Of a stretch of DNA of 64,000 nt, positions 1 through 8,514 are shown piece by piece. The stretch is from Cytophagales bacterium CG12_big_fil_rev_8_21_14_0_65_40_12 (GTDB lineage Bacteria > Bacteroidota > Bacteroidia > Cytophagales > Cyclobacteriaceae), in the NCBI GenBank assembly GCA_002786855.1, contig PCUU01000092.1, forward strand, positions 32,484 through 96,483. The letters are read 5' to 3'. A model generated the notes under the pieces. It had not been told where the DNA came from and made no database searches. It was given only the letters and a program-made list of their open reading frames with translations. The first letter of the stretch is position 1, and each line of letters starts with the position of its first letter. The position numbers were made by a program, and so were the translations under genes.

Positions 1-771
1 CAAAATTCCAGCCCTCTCTGCTGCTTCCTTTATTTTACCAATCGCTCGGTCTGCCGCAGCTACAGCAAATGGCACCATTTCGCCATCCCTACCTCCTTGG
101 TGCTGAAAGTGATCAGTACCAATTAAGTGTAAAGCAATGAAATTAGGTTTATATTTTTCCAACACATAAGCGGCCATTTCACCAGTTCTATCTTCTCTGT
201 TAAAAAACTCACCATTGAAGGTGTTGTTATTCATTTTTCCTAATACTTCCGTTTCAAGTTCTTCAAAAAAACCATTTGGAACATCCTTGTCGCGCATAGG
301 CTCAATGCGATCAGTTCCTTCTTTCAAATACCAGAATTCCGGAATATTATAGTCTATGGGAGCATCTACCGAAACAGGCCAGATAAAGGCCGCAGATTTC
401 ATTCCCTTCGCTCGAACAGCATCCCAAAGGGTCGGTACTTTTATTTCGTTTTCATACCAATACCATGCGCCAGTCTGGCCTTTTTCTTCGAACGGAGAAT
501 TATAATAAATACCATGACGAGCAGGCTTGGCACCAGTAATGAGAGTAGTATGCGAAGGGTAAGTCACAGAGGGATAAACACCTCGAACGCCTTCTGCTTT
601 TGTTCCATTTTCTGCCATCCATTTCAAGTTTGGTGCTGGCCATTTAGCCTCCATGTAAAAATCTGGGCGAAAGCCATCAATTGAAACAAGAATAACATGC
701 TGAGCGGCTTGTTGCGCGTTGGCAACAGCACAAATCATTAATAATAACAATACCAATATCTGTTTTTTCAT
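1..771 (-). CDS. Ectonucleotide pyrophosphatase/phosphodiesterase family protein (partial, C-terminus outside window)
   Basis: Secreted or periplasmic hydrolase of the alkaline phosphatase superfamily that would cleave phosphodiester or pyrophosphate bonds of extracellular nucleotides or similar substrates. The protein opens with a signal peptide (MKKQILVLLLLMICAVANA), then the metal-binding IDGFRPD motif near residues 31-37 and the nucleophile motif VTYPSHTTL, in which Thr70 matches the catalytic Thr of bacterial NPP enzymes. A later GTDHFQHQGG motif carries the Asp/His metal ligands. 257 codons are visible and the frame runs off the left edge, so the C-terminus is missing. It lies 79 bp downstream of the TonB-dependent receptor gene on the same strand, so the two may act together on a phosphorylated nutrient; that link is inference. 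Confidence 0.85.
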   Translation of the reverse strand, partial: MKKQILVLLLLMICAVANAQQAAQHVILVSIDGFRPDFYMEAKWPAPNLKWMAENGTKAEGVRGVYPSVTYPSHTTLITGAKPARHGIYYNSPFEEKGQTGAWYWYENEIKVPTLWDAVRAKGMKSAAFIWPVSVDAPIDYNIPEFWYLKEGTDRIEPMRDKDVPNGFFEELETEVLGKMNNNTFNGEFFNREDRTGEMAAYVLEKYKPNFIALHLIGTDHFQHQGGRDGEMVPFAVAAADRAIGKIKEAAERAGIL

Positions 772-850
772 TTTTTAAAACTTTTAAATATGAAAGAGCA
801 GGTGCCTCAGCACCCACCCTTATCACTCCTAATCCACTTAGAATTGAAAC

Positions 851-3800
851 TTATTTTCCGAAGGTATAACGAACACCCAATTGCAGTCTCCATGGAGTTC
901 CACCGATTGGTTCATTAGCTACACCTGTTTGTACTGAATAATTGTAAGATTGTGAGGCTTGATCAAAGCTTTGAATCCTCATCAATTGCTGATTTCGACC
1001 ATAATTATGCGTGTTGCCCTTCGACTTATTCAGGAAATTGGCAAAATTGAAAAGGTCTGCTGAAAACTCTAGGCCGTGATCTCCTGGTAAGGCCAACTTC
1101 TTCACTAATCTTAGGTCGACATTGGCAAAGAAAGGGTTGACTCCTCCATTTCTTTCGGCAAAGCCACCAAAATTATCTCTTAGATACTCCTTGAAATGTG
1201 CTGGCACCTCTGGATTATTCAAAATGGTGTTGTAGCCATCGATTATTGATTGAGGTGTGCTTGGATCGTTTGGATCAAATATATAGGCCTGATCATTTGA
1301 GGTCACAAAATCACCGTTTGCACTGCGGTTCGTGGCAACTACGAAGTTGAAGGGTGCTCCACCTTCTCCAGTCAAAGTTGCCCCCAAAACAAAACCATGA
1401 AAGGAAGGTGTTGCGGCATTGACTACAAGTTTCTCTCTAAAATTATTTTCAGAAATCCCATAATTCAAATCTCTTGGATCGCCTTCAACAGGGAGAAAAG
1501 TTGAGGTATTGGCCACACAACAATTATAGGATGAATTGTCCTTGGCAACATTTCTGGTGTAGCTGATATTAAAATAACCATCCTTACCCAATCTTGCTGT
1601 ACCTGTCAGTATTAAAGCGCGCTGTCTTAAAATACCGTCAGATTCTAAAACCAAGGCACGCCCAACCTGATCCGAAATTCTTCCATTTAACCAGTTCGTT
1701 TGGGCGTTGTTAGTGATCGTATTGGCAGGAACGAAAACTTCTCTTCCTTCATTGCCAGTAACAAAAAATGGTTCGTTCACAAGGTTTGCTTCTTGATAAA
1801 CATAGTTGTTGGTAGTGTTACTAATCAAGAAGTTAGCCGCAAGCGAAAATCTATCGTGAAAGTAATGAGTGTAGCTAACATTGGCTTTGGCCACTGTTGG
1901 CACTTCAAAATTTTCTCCAACGGCATTGATTGTACTGAATGGAACTTGGCCATCTGGTACTCCTGGCGCAGTGCTAGGGTCTTGCCTGTATAGCGGGAAA
2001 TTTGGAGTTGGAACATCCGCCCCAACAACATCTATAGCTCCCAGTAAAGTCCCTGAATTTTGAATGTTGTTAACTTGTGCATAGTAATGCGGTTGCGCAT
2101 TGAATATACCGCCACCTATTTTGAGTATATCAGAATCCTTTCCTCCTACATTCCATATGGCCTGTAATCTGGGCTGGATGTTATTCAAATCTTGTGGCCG
2201 ATTGTCGGTCCTGATGCCCAGTTCATTAAACACAGTTTGGTTGAACTCCGCAGCTTCTGTGAAAATTGTTCCATCCCAACGGACACCTGCAATTACATCG
2301 ATATCCGCGTGCACCTTAAACTCAGCTTGTGCAAAGAAAGATAAATCAATGACAGTTTGCTTTACAATTGGTAGTCCTTGCAATGGCACCTCTCTTGCAT
2401 AGCGGTTAGCGTCTAGATTATCAAAGTCATCCAGTGAATCAAAAAAGAACCTTCCATTTTGCTCATTCGACAACAGTGTTTCCAAATAGGTAATCATGTT
2501 ATCTGTTCCGAAAGTGAAATTCACATTACCGCGGGTCAAGTAAGAGGTATTTGTGAATTGCAGCATATTTTCAAGGTTGGTTTCCGGAGTAAAACGCTGT
2601 CCGCCCAATTGTACAGAACGGGTAGCCGTTGTACCATTTGGCAAAACAGACTGAACATTAACTATGGCCCTTGGTATATTTGAAGATGGCAATTGAGGAT
2701 TCGGCACAAAGGCCCTTTCAGCATGCTGATATTGCAATTTGAACTCATTAGTGAAATTGGCATTTACGGCCGATCTAAGTGAAATCCCAAAGGTATTCTC
2801 TTGTGATTCGAAGTCGGAGTAACTTTCTGCTAAGTTTACATTCGAGTTGTCATTGGTATTAAAGGGGTTGAACCATTTATTATAATTGTTTCGAATAGTC
2901 AATCTATGGACTGGATTCAATTGCCAGTCAATTCGGGCAAAGAATGTGTTGGCCTTTGATTGGGTGTCAAACTGACCTAGTTGTTGATCATTGCTTAATC
3001 CATATTTGGCACGTCCAATAGCCAAAAATCTATCTAAGTTCGCTTTAGTTATTCCAAGGCGATTTTCATCGTCTTCAGTTCGGATGTCTGCTAGAAAAAG
3101 AGGCGAGTTAGCGTCTTGTTGTTCATAGACAGTAAAAAAATGAATTTTGTCTTTAACAACTGGCCCGCCTAAACTAAAACCAAACTGAGTATTACTGAAA
3201 TCTACATCTCTTTGATTTTCTCGAATATCCAAATCATTCTGAAGCCTGTCGTTTCTATGATAAACAAACGCACTTCCTTGAATTTCATTAGTCCCGGATT
3301 TTGTTACTGCTTTTACCGAACCACCACCCTGGCGACCTTCAGTTACGTCATAATCGTTGGTAGAAACTTCGAACGTCCGAATGGCTTCTTGAGAAATCGT
3401 ATATGGCCCTCTGCCTATCTCACCAGCGGTCAATGTATTTCGGGCATTTAACCCATCGATTGTAACATTGGTTGATGTTCTTCTTTGACCTCCGAGATTC
3501 AACCCACCACCACCCTGTAGTGGAGAAAGGCTTATCAGATTTGTAAAATTTCTCCCTTCTGTCGGAAGATTTTGGATTTGTTGCGCATCAATCAAAGTAG
3601 ATTCACCCTGCCTATCGATGGATGATCGAATTTGCTCTCCCGTAATCTCAATTGTTTCTAACTCTGTAACTGATTCATCTAAGGTAAAATTGATCTTCAA
3701 CTGATCGCCTTGGCCTACCTGAAAGCCCGACTTCTTTTGAGAACCATAACCCACAAATGACACCGTAACTTCATAGGGCCCACCCAATGGTAACTGCTGA

Positions 3801-4033
3801 AGACGATACTCTCCAGCCGAATTGGATAACGTTCCGGTTTGAAATCCTGTAGAAGTATTTTTTAGTACAATAGTAGCTCCCGGAATGGTTCCGGCATCTT
3901 TACTTTTTATTATGCCTTGAATAGTGGCATCTGTAGCCTGTCCGAACAGTGATGAGGCTAGGAAGCATGTGAAAAAAGCAATCACTAAAGATCGCCTTAA
4001 GCTTGATGTTTTTTGGTAGAGTCTTAGTTTCAT
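851..4033 (-). CDS. Oar-like TonB-dependent outer-membrane receptor
   Basis: Outer-membrane beta-barrel transporter, 1060 aa. It has an N-terminal signal sequence of about 31 residues, a carboxypeptidase-regulatory-like (CarboxypepD_reg) beta-sandwich at about 35-115 (contains GTIPGATIVLKN and SVGYG-like turns typical of the family), a plug domain at about 125-245 (NLPTEGRNFTNLISLSP, TIDGLNARN, GGGSVKAVTKSGTNE), and a long barrel ending in LQLGVRYTFGK with strand-forming aromatic residues. This order and the 'EGRNF...GGQRRTSTNVTIDG' pattern match the Oar family of Myxococcus and Bacteroidota rather than SusC, and no SusD neighbour is present. The substrate is unknown. The gene follows the phoH-GNAT pair but is separated from it by a strong terminator. 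Confidence 0.88.
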   Translation of the reverse strand: MKLRLYQKTSSLRRSLVIAFFTCFLASSLFGQATDATIQGIIKSKDAGTIPGATIVLKNTSTGFQTGTLSNSAGEYRLQQLPLGGPYEVTVSFVGYGSQKKSGFQVGQGDQLKINFTLDESVTELETIEITGEQIRSSIDRQGESTLIDAQQIQNLPTEGRNFTNLISLSPLQGGGGLNLGGQRRTSTNVTIDGLNARNTLTAGEIGRGPYTISQEAIRTFEVSTNDYDVTEGRQGGGSVKAVTKSGTNEIQGSAFVYHRNDRLQNDLDIRENQRDVDFSNTQFGFSLGGPVVKDKIHFFTVYEQQDANSPLFLADIRTEDDENRLGITKANLDRFLAIGRAKYGLSNDQQLGQFDTQSKANTFFARIDWQLNPVHRLTIRNNYNKWFNPFNTNDNSNVNLAESYSDFESQENTFGISLRSAVNANFTNEFKLQYQHAERAFVPNPQLPSSNIPRAIVNVQSVLPNGTTATRSVQLGGQRFTPETNLENMLQFTNTSYLTRGNVNFTFGTDNMITYLETLLSNEQNGRFFFDSLDDFDNLDANRYAREVPLQGLPIVKQTVIDLSFFAQAEFKVHADIDVIAGVRWDGTIFTEAAEFNQTVFNELGIRTDNRPQDLNNIQPRLQAIWNVGGKDSDILKIGGGIFNAQPHYYAQVNNIQNSGTLLGAIDVVGADVPTPNFPLYRQDPSTAPGVPDGQVPFSTINAVGENFEVPTVAKANVSYTHYFHDRFSLAANFLISNTTNNYVYQEANLVNEPFFVTGNEGREVFVPANTITNNAQTNWLNGRISDQVGRALVLESDGILRQRALILTGTARLGKDGYFNISYTRNVAKDNSSYNCCVANTSTFLPVEGDPRDLNYGISENNFREKLVVNAATPSFHGFVLGATLTGEGGAPFNFVVATNRSANGDFVTSNDQAYIFDPNDPSTPQSIIDGYNTILNNPEVPAHFKEYLRDNFGGFAERNGGVNPFFANVDLRLVKKLALPGDHGLEFSADLFNFANFLNKSKGNTHNYGRNQQLMRIQSFDQASQSYNYSVQTGVANEPIGGTPWRLQLGVRYTFGK

Positions 4034-4064
4034 TGAATTTAATTTTCCGCGAAACTATACCCTC

Positions 4065-4117
4065 AAAAAAAGGCCTTGTGTTAACTTTTAACATTTGCCA
4101 AAAGGTTAACACAAGGC
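4065..4117 (-). terminator. Rho-independent terminator of the phoH-GNAT operon
   Basis: A perfect 13-bp inverted repeat (GCCTTGTGTTAAC / GTTAACACAAGGC) encloses a 19-nt loop that can pair a further four T/A positions. Read on the minus strand it is followed directly by seven T residues. It sits between the GNAT stop and the receptor start, so it ends the upstream minus-strand operon. Confidence 0.85.
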
Positions 4118-4170
4118 TAACTAACCGCTATATCGAGATGATAATTACTTAATAATGCGGAAACAAAAAC

Positions 4171-4605
4171 TTAAACCACCTTCTGCATTTCGAAATGCTC
4201 GATATTGGCTTCCATAAACATTTCTCCAACTTTCTTGAAATCGTATTTGGCATATAAAGGCATGGCGGTAAGTTGTGCATGAAGATAAATCAGTGTGCCT
4301 GGCTCGTTGTAATGAAAAAGTACATCGGCCAGAACTGTTGAAACCAATCGCTTGCCTATTCCTGCGCCCCTAAATTCTTTAAGCACAGCAAAGCGTTCTA
4401 ATTTTATCCCTTTGGCTGTTTTTCTATACCTGGAGGTTCCTGCAACCTCATCTTGGTAATAAGCAATGAAGTGAGTCGATTCCTCATCAAAACCATCAAA
4501 TTCTTCATCACGATCACATTCTTGCTCCTCGATGAATACTTTTTCACGAATAGCAAAAGCTTGATCAAGCTCTTCTTGGTGCTCTACTTTTTTGACCCGT
4601 ATCAT
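4171..4605 (-). CDS. GNAT family N-acetyltransferase
   Basis: Cytosolic acetyltransferase of 144 aa that would transfer acetyl from acetyl-CoA to an amine of unknown identity. The acetyl-CoA loop is visible as FAVLKEFRGAGIGKRLV (R/Q-x-x-G-x-G/A motif) near residues 72-88, preceded by the beta-strand with AYYQDEVAGTSRYR and followed by LIYLHAQLTAMPLYAKYDFKKVGE, the usual GNAT C-terminal half. The 5' end overlaps the phoH 3' end by 41 bp, which implies translational coupling in one operon. It resembles the ElaA/YjcF type of small GNAT proteins; the substrate cannot be read from the sequence. Confidence 0.85.
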   Translation of the reverse strand: MIRVKKVEHQEELDQAFAIREKVFIEEQECDRDEEFDGFDEESTHFIAYYQDEVAGTSRYRKTAKGIKLERFAVLKEFRGAGIGKRLVSTVLADVLFHYNEPGTLIYLHAQLTAMPLYAKYDFKKVGEMFMEANIEHFEMQKVV

Positions 4606-5548
4606 TGTTTTCTTGATGTTTATCGTAAGCTTGAATAATTTCTTTGACCAATTTATGCCTTACCACGTCATTTGCATCTAAATCCACACGAGCGATCCCT
4701 TTGACTCCCTTCAGTATTCTGAGTGACTCCCCAAGCCCTGATTGTTGGTTACGTGGTAAATCAATTTGAGATATATCACCCGTTACAATCACCTTAGAGT
4801 TCGGACCCATGCGCGTCAAAAACATTTTCATTTGCATGGCGGTGGTATTTTGGGCTTCATCCAATAAAATGAAGGCATTATTCAAAGTCCTGCCCCTCAT
4901 GTAGGCTAAGGGTGCAATCTCAATCACTCGGGTTTCTTGGTAAAACTTTAGCTTTTCGGCTGGAATCATTTCATCCAAAGCATCATAAATTGGCCTTAAA
5001 TAAGGGTCAATCTTTTCCTTCAAATCCCCAGGAAGAAATCCCAAGTTTTCGCCAGCTTCTACGGCCGGACGGGTGATGATGATTTTTTTAACCTCTTTAT
5101 TTTTAAGCGCCTGAACGGCCATAGCCACTGAAATATAGGTTTTACCTGTCCCCGCAGGGCCTACAGCAAAAACTAAATCATTCTCTTCTACTGCTTTTAC
5201 CAAGGCCTTTTGATTATCGGACTTAGGTTTGATTACCCCACCCTTCGTTCCGTAAACCAACACACCATCTTCATGACTCGCTTGATTGAACTCAGCTTCG
5301 CGCTTGATGTACGATTTGACATTATCATTCGTCACCTTACCAAATTTATGGTAGTGCTGAACCAAAGTGTTTAGGATATCATTGATCTGAATGATATCAG
5401 ATGCATTTCCTTGAATAAGAATCTCATTTCCGCGAGAAACAATCTTGCTTTTAGGAAAAGCAGAGGCTACTTCTTTGATGTTCTCATTAGCGACTCCAAG
5501 GAAGTCGACCATCGCAATGTTTTCGAGTGTAATTAATTTTTCTACCAA
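4565..5548 (-). CDS. phoH: PhoH-family ATPase (YbeZ-like)
   Basis: Cytosolic P-loop ATPase of 327 aa; the family is linked to RNA metabolism and ribosome maturation together with YbeY. An N-terminal KH-like region (residues 1-90) precedes the PhoH domain. The Walker A motif GPAGTGKT is at 130-137 and Walker B ILLDEAQN at 226-233, with the conserved ITRPAVEAGENLGFLPGD and VTGDISQIDLP segments. The start used is TTG, because homologues begin at the equivalent MVEK; the first ATG would remove 12 conserved residues. A -7-like element (TAAGTTTG) lies about 60 bp upstream. The terminal 41 bp overlap the GNAT gene. Confidence 0.92.
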   Translation of the reverse strand: MVEKLITLENIAMVDFLGVANENIKEVASAFPKSKIVSRGNEILIQGNASDIIQINDILNTLVQHYHKFGKVTNDNVKSYIKREAEFNQASHEDGVLVYGTKGGVIKPKSDNQKALVKAVEENDLVFAVGPAGTGKTYISVAMAVQALKNKEVKKIIITRPAVEAGENLGFLPGDLKEKIDPYLRPIYDALDEMIPAEKLKFYQETRVIEIAPLAYMRGRTLNNAFILLDEAQNTTAMQMKMFLTRMGPNSKVIVTGDISQIDLPRNQQSGLGESLRILKGVKGIARVDLDANDVVRHKLVKEIIQAYDKHQENNDTGQKSRAPRRA

Positions 5549-5571
5549 ATGCTTAACTATGTTTTTGTTAG

Positions 5572-5618
5572 TTGATTAAGCCTTAAAATTTTCAATACTT
5601 TTGCTATACACAAACTTA
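5572..5618. promoter_or_regulatory. Divergent promoter region between phoH and the SAM hydrolase gene
   Basis: On the plus strand TTG at 5572-5574 and TACTTTTG at 5596-5603 are separated by 21 bp, fitting the Bacteroidota -33/-7 consensus, and point to the SAM hydrolase gene. On the minus strand TAAGTTTG (5618-5611) is a perfect -7 match pointing to phoH, without a clear -33 partner. Confidence 0.55.
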
Positions 5619-5642
5619 GAGATTTTAACCGAATAGTCCTTT

Positions 5643-6410
5643 ATGGCCTTAGTCACTTTCACATCTGATTTTGGACATGCTGACCACTACGTGGCAGCAG
5701 TAAAGGCTGGTTTACTCTCAAAAAATTCATCTCTTAATATTGTGGACATTAGCCACAGCATAAAGCCTTTTGACATTGCTCATATGGCATTCGTGGTGGG
5801 AGCCGTTTTCAAGGATTTTCCAAAAGGCACTGTCCACGTGCTAGGAAGTAACGTTGGGCAGGCCGATCGAGGTTCGTATTTAGCTGCAAAAATTGAAGAT
5901 CATTTTTTCGTAGCCCCGAATAACGGAATCTTAAGTATTCTTGGCAGCAAAAGTCCAGAAATTGTTACTGTGCTCGATACGCTGGCGGAAAGTACCTTTC
6001 CTCAAAGGCATGAAATCATTGATGCGGTGATTCATTTAGCCGACAATAAGGAATTAAGTCAACTAGGCACTGAAACCACAGATTATGTTCAGTTGATGCT
6101 CCGCCAACCAAGAGCTACTCGTAAAGAAATCGCTGGCCATGTGATTCATGTAGACCACTATGGTAATTTGGTTACCAATATTAAAAAACAGGATTTCGAT
6201 ATTTTAAGCAAAAGCAAAAATTACAAAATCGTTTTTGGCAGAGATACAGCCAATAAAGTCCATATAAGTTATCATGAGGTAGACCCAGGAGAAGTGGTGT
6301 TTCTCTTCAACAGCCTGAATTTATTAGAAATCGCGATAAATCAAGGCAATGCTGCCATGCTGCTTGGTTTGAACTATGATAGTCCAATTGCAATCCAATT
6401 TGAAGAATAA
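5643..6410 (+). CDS. S-adenosyl-L-methionine hydroxide adenosyltransferase (SAM hydrolase, DUF62 family)
   Basis: Enzyme of 255 aa in the fluorinase/DUF62 superfamily. Members of this branch hydrolyse SAM to adenosine and methionine using water in place of fluoride. The signature FTSDFG is at residues 6-11 with the substrate-binding Asp9, followed by VAAVKAGL, DISHSIKPFDIAHMAF and the C-terminal domain motif HVDHYGNLVTNI. It directly abuts the next gene (stop TAA touches ATG), so the two are translated together. The physiological role in Bacteroidota is not settled. Confidence 0.9.
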   Translation: MALVTFTSDFGHADHYVAAVKAGLLSKNSSLNIVDISHSIKPFDIAHMAFVVGAVFKDFPKGTVHVLGSNVGQADRGSYLAAKIEDHFFVAPNNGILSILGSKSPEIVTVLDTLAESTFPQRHEIIDAVIHLADNKELSQLGTETTDYVQLMLRQPRATRKEIAGHVIHVDHYGNLVTNIKKQDFDILSKSKNYKIVFGRDTANKVHISYHEVDPGEVVFLFNSLNLLEIAINQGNAAMLLGLNYDSPIAIQFEE

Positions 6411-6707
6411 ATGCTGATCCGAATCGTAAGAATGACTTTTAGGCCCGAAGAAGTGGATGCTTTTCTTGAGCTTTTTGAGCAAACCAAAGAAAAAATTCGC
6501 CATTTCGAGGGTTGCTCGCATTTGGAATTGATGCGAGATTATAATCAACCAAACGTGTTTTCGACTTACAGCAAATGGCGCAGTCAAGAAGATTTGAACA
6601 ATTATAGAGCGTCCGCTTTATTTGCTCAAGTTTGGAAGGAGACGAAATCCAAGTTTGCGGAAAAGCCAATTGCTTTTTCGTTGAAAGAATTCGTGAAAGT
6701 GGATTAA
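6411..6707 (+). CDS. Antibiotic biosynthesis monooxygenase (ABM) domain protein
   Basis: Small ferredoxin-like alpha/beta protein of 98 aa. The N-terminal LIRIVRMTFRPEEVDAFLELFEQTKEKIRHFEGCSHLELMRD pattern and the later 'VFSTYSKWRSQEDLNNYRAS' are typical of the dimeric ABM fold. Proteins of this fold include cofactor-free monooxygenases and haem-degrading enzymes, but the residues here do not identify a substrate. It starts immediately after the SAM hydrolase stop codon, showing cotranscription. A tRNA gene follows 70 bp later. Confidence 0.8.
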   Translation: MLIRIVRMTFRPEEVDAFLELFEQTKEKIRHFEGCSHLELMRDYNQPNVFSTYSKWRSQEDLNNYRASALFAQVWKETKSKFAEKPIAFSLKEFVKVD

Positions 6708-6777
6708 AACTTTCCGACCACTAAGTATTGTTTGTTAAATAATCTTTACTCATTTTTGCAACCCCAATACAACACCT

Positions 6778-6861
6778 GCCCAGGTGGCGGAATTGGTAGA
6801 CGCGTTGGTCTCAAACACCAATGATTTCACGATCGTGCCGGTTCGACCCCGGCCCTGGGTA
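6778..6861 (+). tRNA. trnL-CAA: tRNA-Leu, anticodon CAA
   Basis: The cloverleaf folds cleanly. The acceptor stem GCCCAGG pairs with CCTGGGT (first pair G-U), and the D-arm has GGAATTGGTAGACGC, typical of tRNA-Leu. The anticodon loop is CTCAAAC between TTGGT and ACCAA, giving anticodon CAA. There is a long class II variable arm, and the T-arm is GCCGG-TTCGACC-CCGGC. The discriminator is A and CCA is not encoded. Confidence 0.97.
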
Positions 6862-6864
6862 CAA

Positions 6865-6893
6865 AACCTCTCGAATTTCGGGAGGTTTTTTTA
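6865..6893 (+). terminator. Rho-independent terminator after tRNA-Leu
   Basis: The hairpin AACCTCTCGA / TTTCGGGAGGTT (ten pairs including one G-U) is followed by a run of T residues. Confidence 0.85.
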
Positions 6894-6975
6894 TTGATTA
6901 CAATCCGCTAGCCTACTCTTGATTTCTCCGTAAATTGCTGCTTATCTTCTAACCAAAAACAATCTTCATTACAAT

Positions 6976-7740
6976 ATGTCTATCTCAAAAGAGTCTGAAT
7001 TAATTGGTATGAAAAAAATTAGCGAAGTAGTGGGCACTACTTTAAAACTAATGAGAGAACACGCCCAAGTGGGCATGTCCACCAAAGAATTAGACGATTT
7101 CGGAGGGCAGATTTTAAAAAGCCATGGCGCCAAGTCTGCCCCCTTTGAAACTTATGGCTTTCCGGGCTATTCATGCATCAGCGTGAACGAAGAAGGGGCT
7201 CATGGAATTCCTTCCGACAAGAAAGTCTTAAAAGAAGGCGATCTTATTAATATTGATGTTTCTGCTGAACTCAATGGGTTTTGGGCCGATAATGGTGGTT
7301 CTTTTGTTTTAGGAAAAGACATCCATAATCATCAGCCTTTGGTGGATGCTTCTAAAAGCATTCTCCACAAAGCGATTCACAGTATTAAAGGTGGGGTGAA
7401 AATAGCGGACATCGGTCAGATAATTGAGACCGAAGCAAAAAAATCAGGGTTTAGGGTAATTAGAAACTTAGCCGGTCATGGGGTCGGTAGAAGTTTGCAC
7501 GAGTCGCCTGATAGTATTTTGAATTACAGAGTAAAAAATAATCACCAAAGGTTCAAGAAAAACACCACCGTGGCGATTGAAACATTTATTTCCACCCGCT
7601 CTACCTTGGCCGTTGAATTAAGAGATGGTTGGACATTGGTGGGCAATAAGGGAGGCTACATCACCCAACACGAACACACCATTTTAATTACAGACAATCA
7701 ACCCGTTATTCTTACTGCGTGTAATGGCATTTGGGATTAA
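6976..7740 (+). CDS. map: Type I methionine aminopeptidase
   Basis: Removes the N-terminal methionine from nascent proteins; 254 aa, the usual size. All family metal and catalytic residues are visible: His76 (EGAHGIP), Asp94 (INIDV), Asp105 (FWADNGGSF), His168 (AGHGVGRSLHE), Glu202 (AIETF) and Glu233 (QHEHT). The second and third correspond to the bridging dinuclear site. The gene stands alone between the tRNA terminator and an Fe-S protein gene, not in the ribosomal-protein operon where many Bacteroidota carry their main copy. It may therefore be a second, accessory MetAP; that is inference. Confidence 0.92.
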   Translation: MSISKESELIGMKKISEVVGTTLKLMREHAQVGMSTKELDDFGGQILKSHGAKSAPFETYGFPGYSCISVNEEGAHGIPSDKKVLKEGDLINIDVSAELNGFWADNGGSFVLGKDIHNHQPLVDASKSILHKAIHSIKGGVKIADIGQIIETEAKKSGFRVIRNLAGHGVGRSLHESPDSILNYRVKNNHQRFKKNTTVAIETFISTRSTLAVELRDGWTLVGNKGGYITQHEHTILITDNQPVILTACNGIWD

Positions 7741-7800
7741 ATAGCACTGTTGAGTTTGACTGCATTCACTTTTTTGTGAGAAAATATTTTATCTTGAACT

Positions 7801-8226
7801 ATGGAAAAGGAAATCGTAAAGGAATATTCAAACGGTGAGCTTACCGTGATTTGGAAACCAGCCAAGTGTATTCATGCCGCAGAATGTGTAAAGGCACTTC
7901 CTGAAGTGTATAATCCAGCCGAAAAACCTTGGATCAAAGCTGAAAACGCCTCGACCCAAGCACTGAAAGACCAAATCGCAAAATGTCCTTCTGGTGCCTT
8001 GAGTTATAAAATGAACGAAAAAGAAGACCAAGAATCGGCTAGCTTAGAAACAAAGGTGGAAGTTTTGGCCAATGGCCCTTTATTGATTTATGGAACCCTG
8101 CATGTAAAAAACAAAGACGGTAAGGAAGAAACCAAGAATAAAACCACTGCTTTTTGCCGTTGTGGGTCGTCAAACAACAAGCCCTATTGTGATGGCAGCC
8201 ATATTAAAGTGGAGTTTAGGGGATAA
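7801..8226 (+). CDS. Divergent 4Fe-4S (Fer4_19) plus CDGSH iron-sulfur domain protein
   Basis: 141-aa cytosolic electron-transfer or redox-sensing protein with two Fe-S modules. The N-terminal Fer4_19 domain carries Cys23, Cys29 and Cys62 in AKCIHAAEC and AKCPSGAL. The C-terminal mitoNEET-like CDGSH motif CRCGSSNNKPYCDGSH provides the 3-Cys 1-His ligands Cys119, Cys121, Cys130 and His134. This two-domain arrangement is common in Bacteroidota, usually without a defined function. It begins 60 bp after the aminopeptidase gene and may share its transcript. Confidence 0.9.
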   Translation: MEKEIVKEYSNGELTVIWKPAKCIHAAECVKALPEVYNPAEKPWIKAENASTQALKDQIAKCPSGALSYKMNEKEDQESASLETKVEVLANGPLLIYGTLHVKNKDGKEETKNKTTAFCRCGSSNNKPYCDGSHIKVEFRG

Positions 8227-8250
8227 AGGGATATTCTAAAATCTTTCTGA

Positions 8251-8508
8251 TTACTGCACGTAAATCCTTGCCTCAGAGTACAAATCATAAACTGCGATGA
8301 TGGCACTATGGCTAGCTGACTCTCCCCACATGGGGTATTTCCGAATCAATGATCGGCTTTCAACATATTCGGCATGATAGTCCGCTTCAAGATCGTCCCA
8401 AACCACAAGCATATATTCATAGCGCATTTTGCTTTCCCTGCCTTGTTCAAGCCACTCCTCAAAGGTATCTTCTTCTAAAGATTTGGGATATTCTCTACCA
8501 TCAAACAT
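8251..8508 (-). CDS. Hypothetical protein, 85 aa
   Basis: Small acidic soluble protein not assigned to a family. It is rich in Glu/Asp and aromatic residues, with a predicted helix over EEDTFEEWLEQGRESKMRYEY followed by alternating hydrophobic strands. There is no signal peptide or cysteine. It begins 6 bp after the stop of the TPR-containing gene on the same strand, so it is probably the last gene of that transcript. The close spacing is the main support that it is real. Confidence 0.55.
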   Translation of the reverse strand: MFDGREYPKSLEEDTFEEWLEQGRESKMRYEYMLVVWDDLEADYHAEYVESRSLIRKYPMWGESASHSAIIAVYDLYSEARIYVQ

Positions 8509-8514
8509 AAATTC

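Noticed and set aside
801-814. Small hairpin GGTGC-CTCA-GCACC between receptor and phosphodiesterase
   Set aside because: Only 5 bp and no T tract; it does not look like a functional terminator.
2100-2402. Plus-strand frame of about 100 codons opposite the TonB receptor
   Set aside because: It is a shadow of the conserved receptor sequence; no promoter or protein-like features.
4073-4117. 13-bp inverted repeat considered as an operator for the TonB receptor gene
   Set aside because: It is followed on the minus strand by T7, so it is better explained as the terminator of the upstream operon.
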